Shown: positions 35,902 through 48,312, counted from the stretch's first letter. The stretch: DNA of 64,000 nt from Pezicula radicicola (GCA_003008705.1 PDUO01000033.1:3223-67222); one strand, 5' to 3'. Notes: generated by a model from the sequence alone, not told the origin. Program-made: numbers and translations.

Positions 35902-38900
35902 GCTCTGAACGCGGAAAAGAAGGAATGCAGCAGTGATGAATTATTACGAACGACATAATGTTTATATATCATTCTTAACCGTAATACTGTGATGCGATCC
36001 CATCTTAGCGTTTACTCGAGTATGATTTGATTCCTACTATTACCGTACACTTTACGAGACACTTCAAGAAGTTCAAACGAAATATAAGACATATCAACTT
36101 ACAAAGGACTTTTCTAAAAGTGTAATTTATATATACAATAGTACGGTAAGAAGAATGGAGGTACAAAAATGAGCAGCTTGACCGCTGAGGGATTGAATAG
36201 ACATCGTAAAAGTTACTTCGCAAAGAGAAGATTAAGTGAATAATAAGTGCGCAAAGCCAGACAAACCCACACTTATTACGCCAATCCATCTTCCGAAAAG
36301 CCTTCTAAACATATATCACAACCTGAGGAGTGGCTGGCGCAGACTTGGATGGCTCATGGCCCCAATGGCTCTCGGAGCAAAGAGTGGATGTTTTAGACGT
36401 TCTTGGCATGGTCGAGTTGCTCGATGAGCGCTGTGACGACCCTGCAGACATGCTTGACGTAGCTGTGGATGGCTTCGATGATGTTATGGAAGATTTACCA
36501 CAAAGAACTCACTTCCTCTTCCTCTTCTTACTCATGCCATATATTTGTCGTGGAGCAGATCCAAAAAGGATTCGCCAGCATGAATGACTCTATCAGGGTC
36601 GCCACCAAAATCGGCGATGTTCTCCTTTACCTGAATCGATGCCCGTTAGCCGAACTTCAAATCATGAGTTTCGGTCTTGTGTCTCACATACCCATTTTCA
36701 AGACTTGAATCTGGTCTCGGTCCATCATATGTATAGTCTATCCACTTTTTGCACATAAAAGGCCTATATCGGTGAGCTCAGTGTCATGACGTTCGAGTAA
36801 CTTATGAAGAAGTGGATGTCTATCTCGGGCCTTCTTAGTTTGGGACCGCACAAAAGTCTTCACCATAACAATGTGCATAGTTGTGGTCGATTCATCGGGG
36901 GAGGGGAAGATAGGGTTCTATTTAGGTGTAGAACTGATATCTTTCCGCTGCCCCGGTCGGGAGCCGGACTATGTTAGATTTGGTCCAAGCTGGCAACATT
37001 CTCCGTATTAAACGAATCTATACACAACGCGAGGGCGGCCTTTGATAAGGTTGACAAATGGTCAAAACACCATACATTTTGGCTTGTCTGAAGCCAGGAA
37101 TCTTTGGTAGAAGTTAGCACGGCCGAAGAAAGTCCGTCCTCTCCGTTTCCTGTCCCGGTCTTCCGTTACTTCCTCGCCCTCGAAAGACGCGTCAGCCGTC
37201 TGGGAAATACTTTGGCCTATGGGTAAACAATTGCTCACTCTGTCGGTACGATTCTAACATTTTCTACCTACAATTACAGCCAACGGAGTTGTATCATTAG
37301 ATTTTTACCCCAACTGAGGCTTCATCTACCATTGACAGTATGCAATTATTTATCCCAGGACGAAATATGACGTATGGCGCTGTCGGTGGGAAGACCCTTG
37401 TCCTAGCTCGGATGATGCAACCGATGAGAGTGGGTTATGCTATGGGTCATGAGCCTGCAGAGTTTATCTAGGTTGGTATCGAGTCCTCGAATTACGGGAT
37501 TTCAAGAAAGGATGTAGGTACCGTGTGTAATAAATGTGCGATATATCCCCTGCTGCAGCAACATTATCTGTTCCCTCTATACCTCGGCTCAATCTAATCA
37601 ATGCTATTCTGAGCATGGGCAAATTTCATAACTTGAACATCACCCGTGCTCTAAGACACTCCGATCTACCTTATCCTATCTAATCTCCACACAAAAAACG
37701 TATAGTAGGATGGCGAGGACGGAAGTTTTACAGGTTGTGGAGACGAGGGAATTTGGTAAATCTGTGGGGATGAGCTGGGATCTCAATGTCAAAGCGTCAG
37801 GCTGTTCGCCGAAACTCCCCGGTTGATCGACCTCCGTCGGGTTTAAAATCTAGAACTGTGGACTATTTCTCTACAGAAACAGACCTAAGATTACAACCAT
37901 GCTCGGTTAAGTCCGCTCCAGAAGCTGTATCTAATTCAGGGCCCTGCCAAGGAATAAAACGCAAACAAACAGGGATATTTATGAGGGCTGTCTCGCCGCC
38001 TTGGTTTCTGCCTGCGTCGCTGGCTCTATCGCTAAATATACACAACTTCACCGCAGGAAAATGAGATTCGCTCTTTCACAATTCATCGCCCTAGAAATAT
38101 AAGACCCGAATCCCAAATTGGTACTTCCTGACCATAAAGCATATTACTATGCTGTCTCTTCCTGCTAACTTGTCCGTAATATGCATGTGTTTACTAGCCT
38201 AATTAGATGGAATCGATACTGACATTCGTAATAGACAATACAGTAAGCGAAGCAAGCGAGGCACGCGAAGCAGAGACGTGCTTGGTGTTCCATACTTTGT
38301 CCACCGAATGAGAAGACCAGCTAATTTTCCTGGGTCGCCAGTTCTTTTCAGTCCCAACCAGCAACGAATCCTTCCAATACTTTCATCATTTTTGCTCTTC
38401 TAGAAATCGAACCAGCCATTTTGCTATCAACGAAGACACTACCAACGCAGAATAGCGACTATTTCTCCTCAACAGGACTGACGATGCGACAAAGTAGTCA
38501 GCATACAACTTCACAGCCGTTTTCCCCTGATGGGGAAAACGACGATAATTGAGTACCTGCGATTCTGACCTCCAAGTCTGTGGCTGCCAAGTTGATTATG
38601 AACGGCTCAGCCCCCTAGGGGCCAAGATTTGTGCCTTGAATTATGAGTTAGCGTTTAAGTCAGCACCTGAGATCTGGATGTCGCTATATCGACGTCAGAC
38701 TGCTTACACATGGGGAAAAAAGAGTACCGAGCTATGAATGTACCTTGCAGATGTATGTTGTGAAGATCTTGAAAAGAATACAACAAGTCACGTAAAGTCT
38801 CAGAGGTAGGTTTAACACGGGCCGCCGAAAGGTTATGGAGGAACTCATGTCTACGAAATTGATGCTATATAAGGATCCGTAGGGGGTTGTTCAGAGACCT

Positions 38901-39060
38901 GCTGCCAGGACTCGCAAAATCTCTCTAATAGTGCTCCTTTAAGCTCCTCCCCTCCTTTTACAGCAGCCGTACGCTTCTTTGTATCCCCAACGATTTGCCT
39001 TCGTTAAAAAGCAGATCATCTGGAACCAGACAGAAATTCTCTCATTATCGTTGCACAAGA
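35902..39060. other. 3.1-kb gene-poor region
   Basis: No intact gene supported. On the minus strand, 36545-36650 reads VKENIADFGGDPDRVIHAGE, like the FGGDP segment of a carboxylesterase, bounded by stops; it is probably a relic. The rest has only short unrelated frames. Confidence 0.5.
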
Positions 39061-40872
39061 TTAGTACAAAGGCAACTTGTAGGCATCGAAGGTGTAGTTG
39101 AATGTATTGATAGAAGCCTGATCATACTGGCAAGTCATCGTGCTATTATCAGTCCAGTATGGGCGAAGCGGCCAAGCGCAGATCTGCGCATTGTCGCCTT
39201 TATAATCTCCTAAAAGGATTGTTGCGTTCAATGTTGTAGGTTCCACATTGTTCTCGACCCAGTTGATCATGACGGCCAAGTTAGTTTGTGGGAACGGAGC
39301 ATTGGGCTCCAAGGTGTTTGTAGAGCAGTGTGCGGCACCAGGGACCAAGAAGAGGCGGTACCAGTCAGCGAGGGCGGCGCTACTGTCATTAAATGACATG
39401 TTGGGGTACATGACTTGACGAACAGATTCGTGGAAGTGAACCGAGGACCCCGTGGGAATGGATGAGTCTTGTTCACCGTGGTAATGGAGGATCTTGCCGC
39501 CGTTTTCGTACAGAGGGGTGAGATCCGCAAGAGTTGTCTGTAAAGAATCGGTATACATCTCCATGCCCTGAATCATCCATGCCTTCAATGTATCGTAGGT
39601 AACCCCATCTAATGTAGACAGGTTGTCAACATCTTCAAGCTGAAGGAATCTTCCGACCCATTCACCACCACCGGAGGAAATGTCCTAAGAACAACTAGTC
39701 AGTATCTGACCCAGAAATATGGTCGACCTAGGAATCTCGCTTACCAATTCCCATTCGCCAGTCGCGCTGTTATATGCCGTCTGGGCATCGTTGAAGCCAG
39801 AACCCATTTGATAGGAAATGTAAGCACGACGACCTTCCGAGTCATGGAGTCCATCTGTGATTGCCTGTGCAACAGCAATTGCCTCAGCGGTCACAGTTCC
39901 GTTCTGAGCAGGCGTCGTAGAAGTGCTTTGTCGCTTGCCAAAGCCAAGACCAAGGCTGGTAGTCGTTTCCGCAGCGCAATAATAGGGTGTCCCAATAATT
40001 GAGCTCATGTTGAAATTCAATTGACAGAGGTCAGATCGAGACACGACGCCGTCGGTTTTTCCGTCTAGAGGGTCACAGGCCGCGATAGTTTCGTTAACTA
40101 TCTTGTCAAACTCGCATGTTGAGGGATAGTAGCCAAGTGTTTGCTCGACAACGTTCGAGAAGAGATGGTTGACTTGTTGCTGACCGTAACGGAACGCGGG
40201 CGCACCGGCGATAATACCATCATATTCCACGCCAGCTCGCTGTGCTTGGGACCAACCTTCACGACCACCTTCGGAACATCCTTGGTAGTAAGTATAAAGC
40301 TTTGTGCCGTTTCCACTACCGTAGAAGTTTTGGGTGAATTGCTTTCCAATAATAGTCATTTCTTTGATTGCTTGGTAGCCGAACATGTAGACGATTGGCC
40401 AGTTGATTGTGCCGTTTGCAAGAAGGAAGACCTCGTCAAAGTTAACATCGAATCCTCCAAAGCTTCCATCCGTGTATCCTGAAGCAGCTCCGTACATCAC
40501 ACCTCCGGGGGCTGACATTGATCCGGATTGGATCGCATAAGCACCTCCTCCGGTGGCGAGGAAGCGGTTCATATAATTAGTTGGCGCTGGCATGTAGTAT
40601 CCGACAAGGACGGTGTCGTCTAAGCCATTGTGGGTGTATGCGAATGTCACATTACAGTAATTGATTGTGGCGTCAGGAAAGAAAGTGCCGTCTGTATGGG
40701 TTTCATTGTAGACTGCATTTGCCGTGACCGAGCTCGTGTCGAAGGTGAGCCCCGTAATGATCTCATCTGCAGGCAAGGCTGCGGTGACATAAGAGGTTGT
40801 GCAAACATCGGCAAGGGATGCAGCATAGGCCGCGGCGGCACCACCTACGACCAGTAAAGGAGTGCTACGCAT
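39061..40872 (-). CDS. secreted tannase/feruloyl esterase family protein
   Basis: Model: complement of join(39061..39684, 39745..40872), 583 aa with one 60-nt intron (GTAAGC..TTAG) placed between GEWEL and DISSGGGEW. The start MRSTPLLVVGGAAAAYAASL is a signal peptide. Family marks: RFLATGGGAYAI, the catalytic Ser with its Cys partner in YYQGCSEGGREGW, the acidic residue in HGEQDSSIP, and the catalytic His next to Cys in GAAHCSTN, which matches the Cys-Ser/His-Cys disulfide arrangement of this family. Many Asn-X-Ser/Thr sites are present. Such enzymes cleave gallate or feruloyl esters from plant material outside the cell. The gene looks intact; substrate preference cannot be read from sequence. 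Confidence 0.92.
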
Positions 40873-42021
40873 AGTGAAACGCGAAGAATAATCAACGAAT
40901 GAATGAACGAACGAACGAATGAATGAATGTCAACGAGGGAACGATGTAAGCAGAGAAGCCTGATGTGTAAGAGATGCAGACCCGTAAAAGGGATAGACCA
41001 GGAAAGGAAAAGAGCTAGAGGAGAGAAACTTATATACCTATACAGCAACCGGCATACGCTTGTCATCGAGGACAATCGGTGGACCACCACGCAATGTTGT
41101 GGGTTGTTGGTGACGACTCTATGGAAGGCTGGTAGGTATATTGTATATTAAGGGCGGTCATCTAATAAGGACATATGGCCAAATATAGCCAAGTTGCATA
41201 GGAATTTGCAACGTAATTGACAGGATGTATCCTTCAGATGGTGGAGTTAGAAGGTCGTCTAAAAAGCCTAGGTACCTTGTTTTGATGTCGATAGTAAGAG
41301 AAAGACGGAGCTTAAGCAATGCGAGTAGCGACTGATACAAAGTTCTATGCAGCCATCGGTGATAATCGTCAGCCGCTCATTCCGGTGCCTTCTACTTCGT
41401 ATTCGCTCCGAGGTAAGCGTAAGAGGCTGAGATAGAATTTCCTAGTAAATCCTACTGCATATAAACTTTATCCTTAATTACTTATTACCTACTATAGCCT
41501 GCTACCTTATATACCGACTACTGAGTCTAAAAATGAATTTGTCTCTACCCCCTAATAAGGCTAATAAGAGGAAGATTTAACTTAGGTAGGTAGTATTTTA
41601 TAACTACTTGAGATGATAGCGCACTGTAAACACTTCTCCTCCAAGCACGATTGCCCTTCGTCCTCTCCTAAAATCTAATTGTCTTTCGCGACAAAGAGTT
41701 TTAACATAGACATGAATTGAGTACCTCCGTAAATAATAGTTTTTTAGGAGAGTCGATTTTTTTTTAGCTACTATTCTTTAGCTAAAGCCACTAAACAGCC
41801 CCACGTCGGCATCGGCATTTTGTATTATTATACTTCAGGGCTCGCAGGTCGGCGATGGTACAGAAGTGTTCCCCTAACTCCGAATAACTCCGCGATAGTA
41901 CTCGATCGGTTCTACCCACCCTCACCCCCTGAATTTCAACAACACCAAGAATTCATCACCAATACAACCTTCTTTGACTTGACTATTTTGACTCCAAATC
42001 GACTCTAAATCGACCTACAAT
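40873..42021. other. tannase promoter side and spacer
   Basis: Contains the microsatellite and a weak AT-rich part (41440-41640). Two tandem TAACTCCG motifs lie at 41875 and 41885. No gene seen. Confidence 0.5.
40897..40929. repeat. GAAT/GAAC tetranucleotide repeat
   Basis: A short microsatellite of GAAT and GAAC units 25 bp upstream of the tannase-family start, in its 5' leader or promoter. Confidence 0.8.
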
Positions 42022-42800
42022 ATGGGCGCGAATAATATTAATGGTACTCATCGAAATCAAGAAGTTAGCAACGCTTTTAAGAGGCTAGACCCTCCCCCAA
42101 ACAGTATTACACCCCTAGCAGAATGCAGGTATTATGGCAAGACTAGAGCCTAGAACACCAGCTTATTCTATGTCAAACACCTCGAGACATACGAGAAATA
42201 CCTAGCTGCTAAAGCTAACGACGAGACGTTTAGGCAAGCCTCAAAGAAGAGAAAGATCAATGGACATTTTCAAGTGGTTGATGGCCCAGGGAGAACTACG
42301 GAAGAGCACTTTGCTGAGGCTATATACACATCGACAGCCAACTTCAATCTCATCGACACTCCGGAATGGAAGACCTTCTTCGAACGCGTTGACTTTAAAG
42401 TCCCTAATAGAGAAACGCTCCGCGGAAGCCTCCTTAATTCAGTTTATAATCGAATTGACACACAACAACTTAAAGAGATGGACTTCCTTTTCGTCTAATA
42501 TAGATAATACTCAGCGCAAGGTTTAGAGGGTTATAAACACTCTCCCGGGCCTTAGTTACGTCCATTCAGTGGGCCGCAACTCTCACTCATTGCAATTGGT
42601 AATCAAGGATTTGCTTTAGCCTGGAAATAACAAAAATAAGCAACATATTGTCTCAAGGATAGGTCAATTCTTCCAACGTAGGCTTAATGAAATCGTTACT
42701 TTCTTTCGGAAGTCAGACAAGCAACTTACCTACCTGCGGGAAATTCAAGTAAATTGCTATCAGAAAGTCAAGGCTCTAATTGCAACAGTTCCAACTCGAT
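42022..42800 (+). mobile_element. degraded hAT-type transposase relic
   Basis: Broken frames carry a hAT-like transposase: an N-terminal segment from MGANNINGTHRNQEV, then FNLIDTPEWKTFFE followed by VPNRETLRGSLLNSVYNRI, and farther on SHSLQLVIKDLL and RRLNEIVTFFRKSDKQLTYL, interrupted by stops and frameshifts. The order matches the mid-section of fungal hAT transposases. Terminal repeats were not identified, and the element merges into the flavin-oxidase pseudogene at about 42810. Confidence 0.7.
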
Positions 42801-42814
42801 AGGGCACTCAATCA

Positions 42815-45095
42815 CATCAACTCGAATTGATTTCGAATTCTAAATTAGCTTTAAAGACCTATTGCAACCACCCCGAAGCTGCTCCTACACTACCAAGCGA
42901 TGGAAATTATACGGACAGAGTAACGCAGTGATGGACGACCTATGGCGCTCCTAATTTCGCCAGCGCAATATAGCCGGCCACGATCACGGATATTTAGAGC
43001 ATTGTGAGTCAACTATTGACAACCAAGTCATGGGCTGACGTATCTATGGCAGATGAAGATCGCATCAGCCTATGAGATTCCAGTCCTGACGACGGGTGGC
43101 GGTCATGGCATGTCTAAATGCCTAGAAGAGCTTCGCAACAGTGTACAAATTGACCTCGCCAAATTCAACACCGTTATATTGGATGAGAAGCGAGACTTGT
43201 TGACAATAGGAGGAGCTGTAAAGTTGTCGGACATTATCGACATGTTGTACAGCTCGGGATATCAGTTTCGTGAGTCGTGTTGAAAAGAAAGCCGATATTC
43301 AATATTGTCCAACTGACATTTGTTTTACTCCAGCTACGGGCACTGCAAATTGCGTAGGTATGGTTGGAGCGACGTTAGGAGGCGGCGTCAGTGCCGGTCA
43401 AGGTATCATGGGACTGCTCTCCGATCTCTTGGACTCTATACAGGTCATAACGGCGAGTGGTCTTGCTGTGACAGCCTCGCGTGAGGTGAATCCTGATATT
43501 TTCTGGGCACTCCGTGGTGCTGGAGCCAATTTCGGTGTCGTGACATCGGCGACTTACAGAGTGCCCCGATCCATCAACGGTGGTAAGGTCATCAATGCCA
43601 ATTACATGTTTCCCGGCAGCATGAGTCTATCTGTCTTCGAAACGCTGGCGACATACGACGACTCCCTCTCAGCGGAGCTCGCCTTCAACGTCGCAGCTTT
43701 CTACAATCCGGCTATTGATGAGGTTAGTGCTACAACTGATCGACGGTTGGTCGCTAACATAGGATTGTAGATGGCACTCATCGTCAACGCTAATTATGAT
43801 GGCCCCATGCGGGAAGCAAAGGAGCAACTGAAGCCATTCATGGACTTAGGACCTCTTAGACTGCGGAATGGGTACCCATGGGTAACCCATAGGTATTGCC
43901 AAGTACCCACGGGTTACCCATGGGTTATGCCAAGTACCCATAAGTATATAACTACTACTTCTACCTCTAGTTCTACCTTCTACTTCTACTTCTACTTCTA
44001 TTTTTACTTCTACTTCTACTTTAAGTAAGCTTTACGATAGTTATCTACTTTAAGTAAGCTTAATAATTTTTAAAACTATAGTTAAAGACTAATTATTTAC
44101 TGAACAAATCAATTACATTAACGAGGTTTTAAGATATAAGGTTTAAAACAAAGAGGTAGGAGCGTAGAGGTAGGTAGAGGCAGAGGCAGAGGTAGAGGCA
44201 GAGGCAGAGGCAAAGGTAAAGGTAGAGGTGCCTCTATAACTATGGGTAACCTATAGGTTTTACGTATAACCCATGGGTAACCCGTGGGTACTACCAAGAA
44301 CCCATGGGTTACCCACGGGTAGTGCCGAGAACCCATGGGTGCCCATGGGTTGGGTTACCCAACGGGTCCGGGTACCCATTCCGCAGTCTAGGACCTCTTC
44401 AGTCCCAGCATCCTGCCATCCCGTGTCCGCGCGTCTTTGAAACCTCGTACTTTGGCATTGACGATACAAAGGCTTGTACACGGAATCAGCACGTTAATAT
44501 GTACAGCATCGCCGCGATCCGGACCGACGCACAGGCCATGTCGGCATTTTTGGACCAATTTCAAGCCTTTTCACGTTCCAATCCTGATGTTATCACAACT
44601 TTTGTCATACATCGCTTTCCCACACATGCAGTGCTACAGGTTGCAGACGATGATTCGGCGTACCCTCATCGCAACCTCAAAATGCATATGTGAGTTCTGG
44701 ACAGTTCTATTTGAGAATTTACTTTTCCCCTGATTCCTCTTTTTCAAACCTCCTCTTGCGTCCTGTTCTACCCTATCTCGACTTTCTACTCTAGGCCCTC
44801 ACTGCTTTTGACTTTGACGAGTGCTTTTGAGCTGTGACTAAGGACCCGGCCTGTAGTTAAATCGAAAGTTCCTACGAAGACGTTGGCAAGGACAGCAAAG
44901 TGGACGGATTCTTAAAAGCTACACGCCGGAGCTTCATGGCAGGAAGTGGTTACGAGAATCATACTATCTATGTCAACTTCGTACACGGTGACGATGGCGC
45001 AGGTGTATGGTATAGATCCCGGAAGCTGTAAAAGCTCCGTGAACTAAAACGTGAATTGGACCTGAAAGGGGTATTCACTTTTTTTTAACCCTGTA
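42815..45095 (+). pseudogene. BBE-like FAD-linked oxidase pseudogene, split by a MITE
   Basis: Exon pieces spell a berberine-bridge-enzyme-like oxidase: an N-terminal RVTQ-stop-WTTYGAPNFASAI, PATITDI, the FAD-linking His in LTTGGGHGM, the second linking Cys in TGTANCVGMVGATLGGG, DIFWALRGAGANFG, then (after the insertion) PRVFETSYFGIDDTKAC and a C-terminus with IYVNFVHGDDG. Introns lie at about 43012-43052, 43272-43331 and 43723-43770. Lesions: TGA 42929, TAG 42971, TAG 42995, a 534-bp element at 43857-44390, TAA 45029, and a frameshift in the T-run at about 45080. It is clearly dead. It is a paralogue of the gene at 50330-52150. Such enzymes do two-electron oxidations in specialised metabolism. 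Confidence 0.85.
43857..44390. mobile_element. 534-bp non-autonomous hAT-like MITE with 8-bp TSD
   Basis: The terminal inverted repeats are TAGACTGCGGAATGGGTACC at the left and its complement at the right, flanked by the identical 8-bp duplication GGACCTCT (43849-43856 and 44391-44398). Eight-base duplications and TA-starting termini fit the hAT superfamily. Subterminal regions repeat ACCCATGGGTAACCCAT-type palindromes many times; the interior has TTCTAC and AGAGGC microsatellites and no coding capacity. It interrupts the flavin-oxidase exon exactly between DLGPL(R) and its continuation (GPLQSQHPAIPCP). Confidence 0.92.
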
Positions 45096-45586
45096 CCGTT
45101 GGTGTGAGCAAGTAATGCAACGAATTGTCATAGTCTAGGTTATCGTTACATGTAACAACGTCGTAATAGAAATGTCTTGTTGTTCAGGGATTTCTTTTGG
45201 AAAAAACACAGACTTAACTATATTAGTCGAGGCACGTAATGTAAGCATTTATATATTCCAAGTATCAATGCTAAAAACAAGTTTCTGTGCATACTGGTGG
45301 GGAAAGCGGAGACCCAAAGTTGCTTAGCTCATGATCAAGTTTCACTATATCTCTGGTCTCACAGAGAAAAAGAAAAAGAAACTCCGGCGTAAAATGTCCG
45401 ATTAGTTACACCGGAGGCACACCACACAAAGCTTGCTTCTTGAGTACTTCGGTCCTTTGGATGCTGCATTTACAAACTCATAATAAAGATATTACTCTGG
45501 CATAAAGAGTGCAGGTGGCTGGGAGACTGCAAACACAACTACACTTATTAATTCTATAAAGGATTACCCTCTGCCCCTTTACAGCA
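45096..45586. other. intergenic
   Basis: Spacer between the flavin-oxidase pseudogene and the MFS pseudogene. Nothing recognisable. Confidence 0.5.
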
Positions 45587-47101
45587 ATGGCCGAGGAAAC
45601 CACCAGCCTCTTGAGACGTCCTGTTATTGACTGGGATGGGGAGGACGACCCCCAGAACCCTCTCAATTGGGGAAAAGGGGAAAAGTGGGACAATATTGCT
45701 GTTTTGTCGATGCTCACCTTCCTTGTGTATGTTACCCTATGGTGCTTGCCCTCGTTTCGATGGCCAATGCATTATGGTGCTCTTTGGAAGGCGGAAGGGA
45801 AGCTGATATAGTAGATGAGCAGTCCCCTTGGAGCAACCATGTTCGCACCCGCAGTGCCCCAGGTGACCGAGGACTTGGACATCCACAGCCAAATCGTCGG
45901 CCCCCTCAGGAAATGCTCTCAATATACGTTCTCGGCTGGACGATGGGGCCCCTTTTTCTCGCCCCAATCTGAGAGTGTCAAGGCCGTCTAGTCGTGTATA
46001 CTTGGAGTAGCATCCTCTATCTCGTATTCACAGCGGCTTGTGCCTTATCGCCTAATGCGGAAGCTTTAATAGTCTTCCGCTTTCTCGCCGGATCCGTTGG
46101 CTCTGCTCCTTTGACGATAGGCGGTGGAACAATATCCGACTTGATTCCCATACAAGAGAGAGGACTGGCCCTCTCAATTTACATGTTTGGACCTATATTG
46201 GGTCCATCAGTCGGCCCCCTCATCGGCGGGTACCTGGCGGACAGCTGGGGCTGGAGAAGTATCTTCTGGTGTCTGACTGTCTTGTACGGGTGCGCAACCT
46301 TGGCCCAACTAGTAATCGTGAAAGAAACGTACGCAGCAACTATCCTGGCGCGAAAGGCGAGACACTTGCAGGCCAGATGCGGTACCGCAGATTGTTCCTG
46401 GAAGTCAAAGCTGGACAATGGCTTGACTAGTTCTGGTGCGAGCTATCACACGGCCGATGAAATTGACTTTTCTGTCGCCTATCAACATGTACATCTGCCT
46501 CGTTTCTGCGTACATCAACGGACTCCTCTTTCTGGTGGTCGCGTCACTTCCTTTGGTCTTTGGACAAGAATACGGCTTCAGTTCCAGGGACGTTGGTCTT
46601 GCGTTCGAGGGAATTGGCGTTGGAAACATAGTCGCACTATCTGTGTTCGCCCTCACAAGCGACCGATTCATCCGAGCTCGGTTCGAAAACGGTATGCTGA
46701 AGCCTGAGGACAGACTGGTTCCCGTGGTTGCTGCTGGTCCGATACTGGCCACAGGCTTTTTCTGGTATGGATGGAGTGCCCAACGACATGCCCACTGGAT
46801 CGTGCCCATCATGGGGACAAGTCTGATCGGTATGGGCAATATTTTGTTCTTCTCCGCTATAACCGGCTATCTGATAGATGCCTTCACGGTACATGCTACC
46901 TCAGCCATTAACTCTAACATCATCATACAGTCACTCGGAGGCACGCTTCTGCCTCTGGTTGGGGGCCATCTGTATCAAAGCCTTGGTTGGGGCTGGGGAT
47001 CCTCGGTTCTGGGACTTGTCACCCTGATATTCACGCCAGGCTTGGTGCTTCTGTACACACATGGAGAGCGCATCCGCGAAAAGTTTCAAGTTAACCTCTG
47101 A
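45587..47101 (+). pseudogene. MFS transporter pseudogene (DHA1-like)
   Basis: The start MAEETTSLLRRPVIDWDGED, with PQNPLNWGKGEKW, is the cytosolic lead of fungal 12-TM DHA1 exporters. The pieces GATMFAPAVPQVTEDLDIHS, YVLGWTMGPLFLAP, RFLAGSVGSAPLTIGGGTI, GPLIGGYLADSWGWRSIFW and the second-half helices (KLTFLSPINMYI to RIREKFQVNL) follow in order. They lie in at least three frames, with a TGA at 45970 after LFLAPI where the family expects SE-x-x-GR, and another frameshift near 46440. No functional product is likely. Its position between two BBE-like oxidases suggests it once exported their product. Confidence 0.8.
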
Positions 47102-47553
47102 ACAAGCCTAAGCCTGTAACTAGTTACGTCTCATAATGCAAAGTCTCTCACACGCTGAAGCCCGTCACGCTTAGCAGATATTAACAGCGGAGCAAGACAA
47201 TGTCCTTTTCAAGTGGATTAGACAATTAACTATTAGTGAATATTCTCTTGGGCATTAATTGTTGAAGGAAATAGCAGAAGAATATTTATAATATAGATAA
47301 GTCAGCATTCTCGATTGGAACAATAGAATCAACCAGAATAATTTTCCATTCAACTTATTGTACAAAATATCAAGTACATATAGGCTAGTAAGAATGGGTA
47401 TCGATGATTGAGTGTATCTGTGCAGACCAGATGATTCTACCAATAATTATATTTAAAGGTGTAAAAGTTTTTTCCAAAGCTGGGTTCCTTTAGAAGTTAT
47501 AGACAAATGGTATTTCCACGAGTCACATTACTGGTTCCTGCTCATGCTAGCAC
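47102..47553. other. intergenic
   Basis: Convergent spacer between the MFS pseudogene and the SDR gene; AT-rich at 47220-47460. Nothing else seen. Confidence 0.5.
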
Positions 47554-48312
47554 CTATTTCAGCGTCGAACCACCATTGCTGGACACGATCGAGCCAGTAG
47601 CGTCCGTATTCTTCATGAGATAGATGTAAGCTCCAGCAACTTCCTCAGGCAACCCTGGCTTGCCCAACAGCGATGCCTTGGATGACAAGCCACGCATCAT
47701 CTCCTTGTACTCCCCCCACAGCTCCGTCTCCGTGGCACCGGGTGCTACAAGGTTGACTCTCCGAGGGGCAAGATCGACAGCCAGATTGCGTGTCAATCCA
47801 TATTGGGCACTGGCATAGCCAGCAAAGGCGGCATAGCCAGGCATGGGCTTCTCGCCAACTTGGCCCGAGGTGAAGATGATAGAGGATGAGTAGCCTTCGC
47901 GCAGAAACTTCAGACCTAGTTTGGCAACGATGATAGAGACGAAGACAGGTATCTGCGCGCTCTTGGCCAAGTACGAGAGGCTGGCGTCCTCGATAGGACG
48001 CACGTCAGGCTTTCCGGCTGTGATGATGATGTGGTCCAGCGGCTCAGCGCCTTTGCTCGTGACATCGGAGAAAAGCTTCTCTAGGTTGCCTTCCACTGCC
48101 TCGCTATTCAGGTCAATGGTGTAGCCCTTGGGTTCGTGCTGAGCTTGTGGCACCTGAGACGAGAGTCTCTTCACGGCATCGTCAACTTTGGTTTGGCTGG
48201 ATGATGCAACGGCCACGCGGGCGGCCTGCTCGAGGCACAACTTGGCGACTGAGAAGCCAATGCCAGACGAGCCTCCGAGGATGAGTATGGATTGACCGGA
48301 AATGGACGGCAT
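47554..48312 (-). CDS. short-chain dehydrogenase/reductase, Lys-less active site
   Basis: Intact, intronless, 252 aa. The Rossmann motif is LGGSSGIGFSVA, followed by DHIIITAGKPDVRP; the catalytic Ser region is SIIFTSGQVGEK. The active-site motif reads GYASAQYGLTRNLAVDL: the usual Tyr-x-x-x-Lys has Gln in the Lys place. RVNLVAPGATETELWG and GSIVSSNGGSTLK complete the fold. Related fungal SDRs of this type often deviate at the Lys, so this may be a subgroup feature rather than decay. Cytosolic, NAD(P)-dependent by inference. It is divergent from the GST gene across a 551-bp shared promoter. Confidence 0.88.
   Translation of the reverse strand: MPSISGQSILILGGSSGIGFSVAKLCLEQAARVAVASSSQTKVDDAVKRLSSQVPQAQHEPKGYTIDLNSEAVEGNLEKLFSDVTSKGAEPLDHIIITAGKPDVRPIEDASLSYLAKSAQIPVFVSIIVAKLGLKFLREGYSSSIIFTSGQVGEKPMPGYAAFAGYASAQYGLTRNLAVDLAPRRVNLVAPGATETELWGEYKEMMRGLSSKASLLGKPGLPEEVAGAYIYLMKNTDATGSIVSSNGGSTLK

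Noticed and set aside
44118..44481. Minus-strand ORFs inside the MITE as genes
   Set aside because: They are translations of microsatellite and palindromic repeats.
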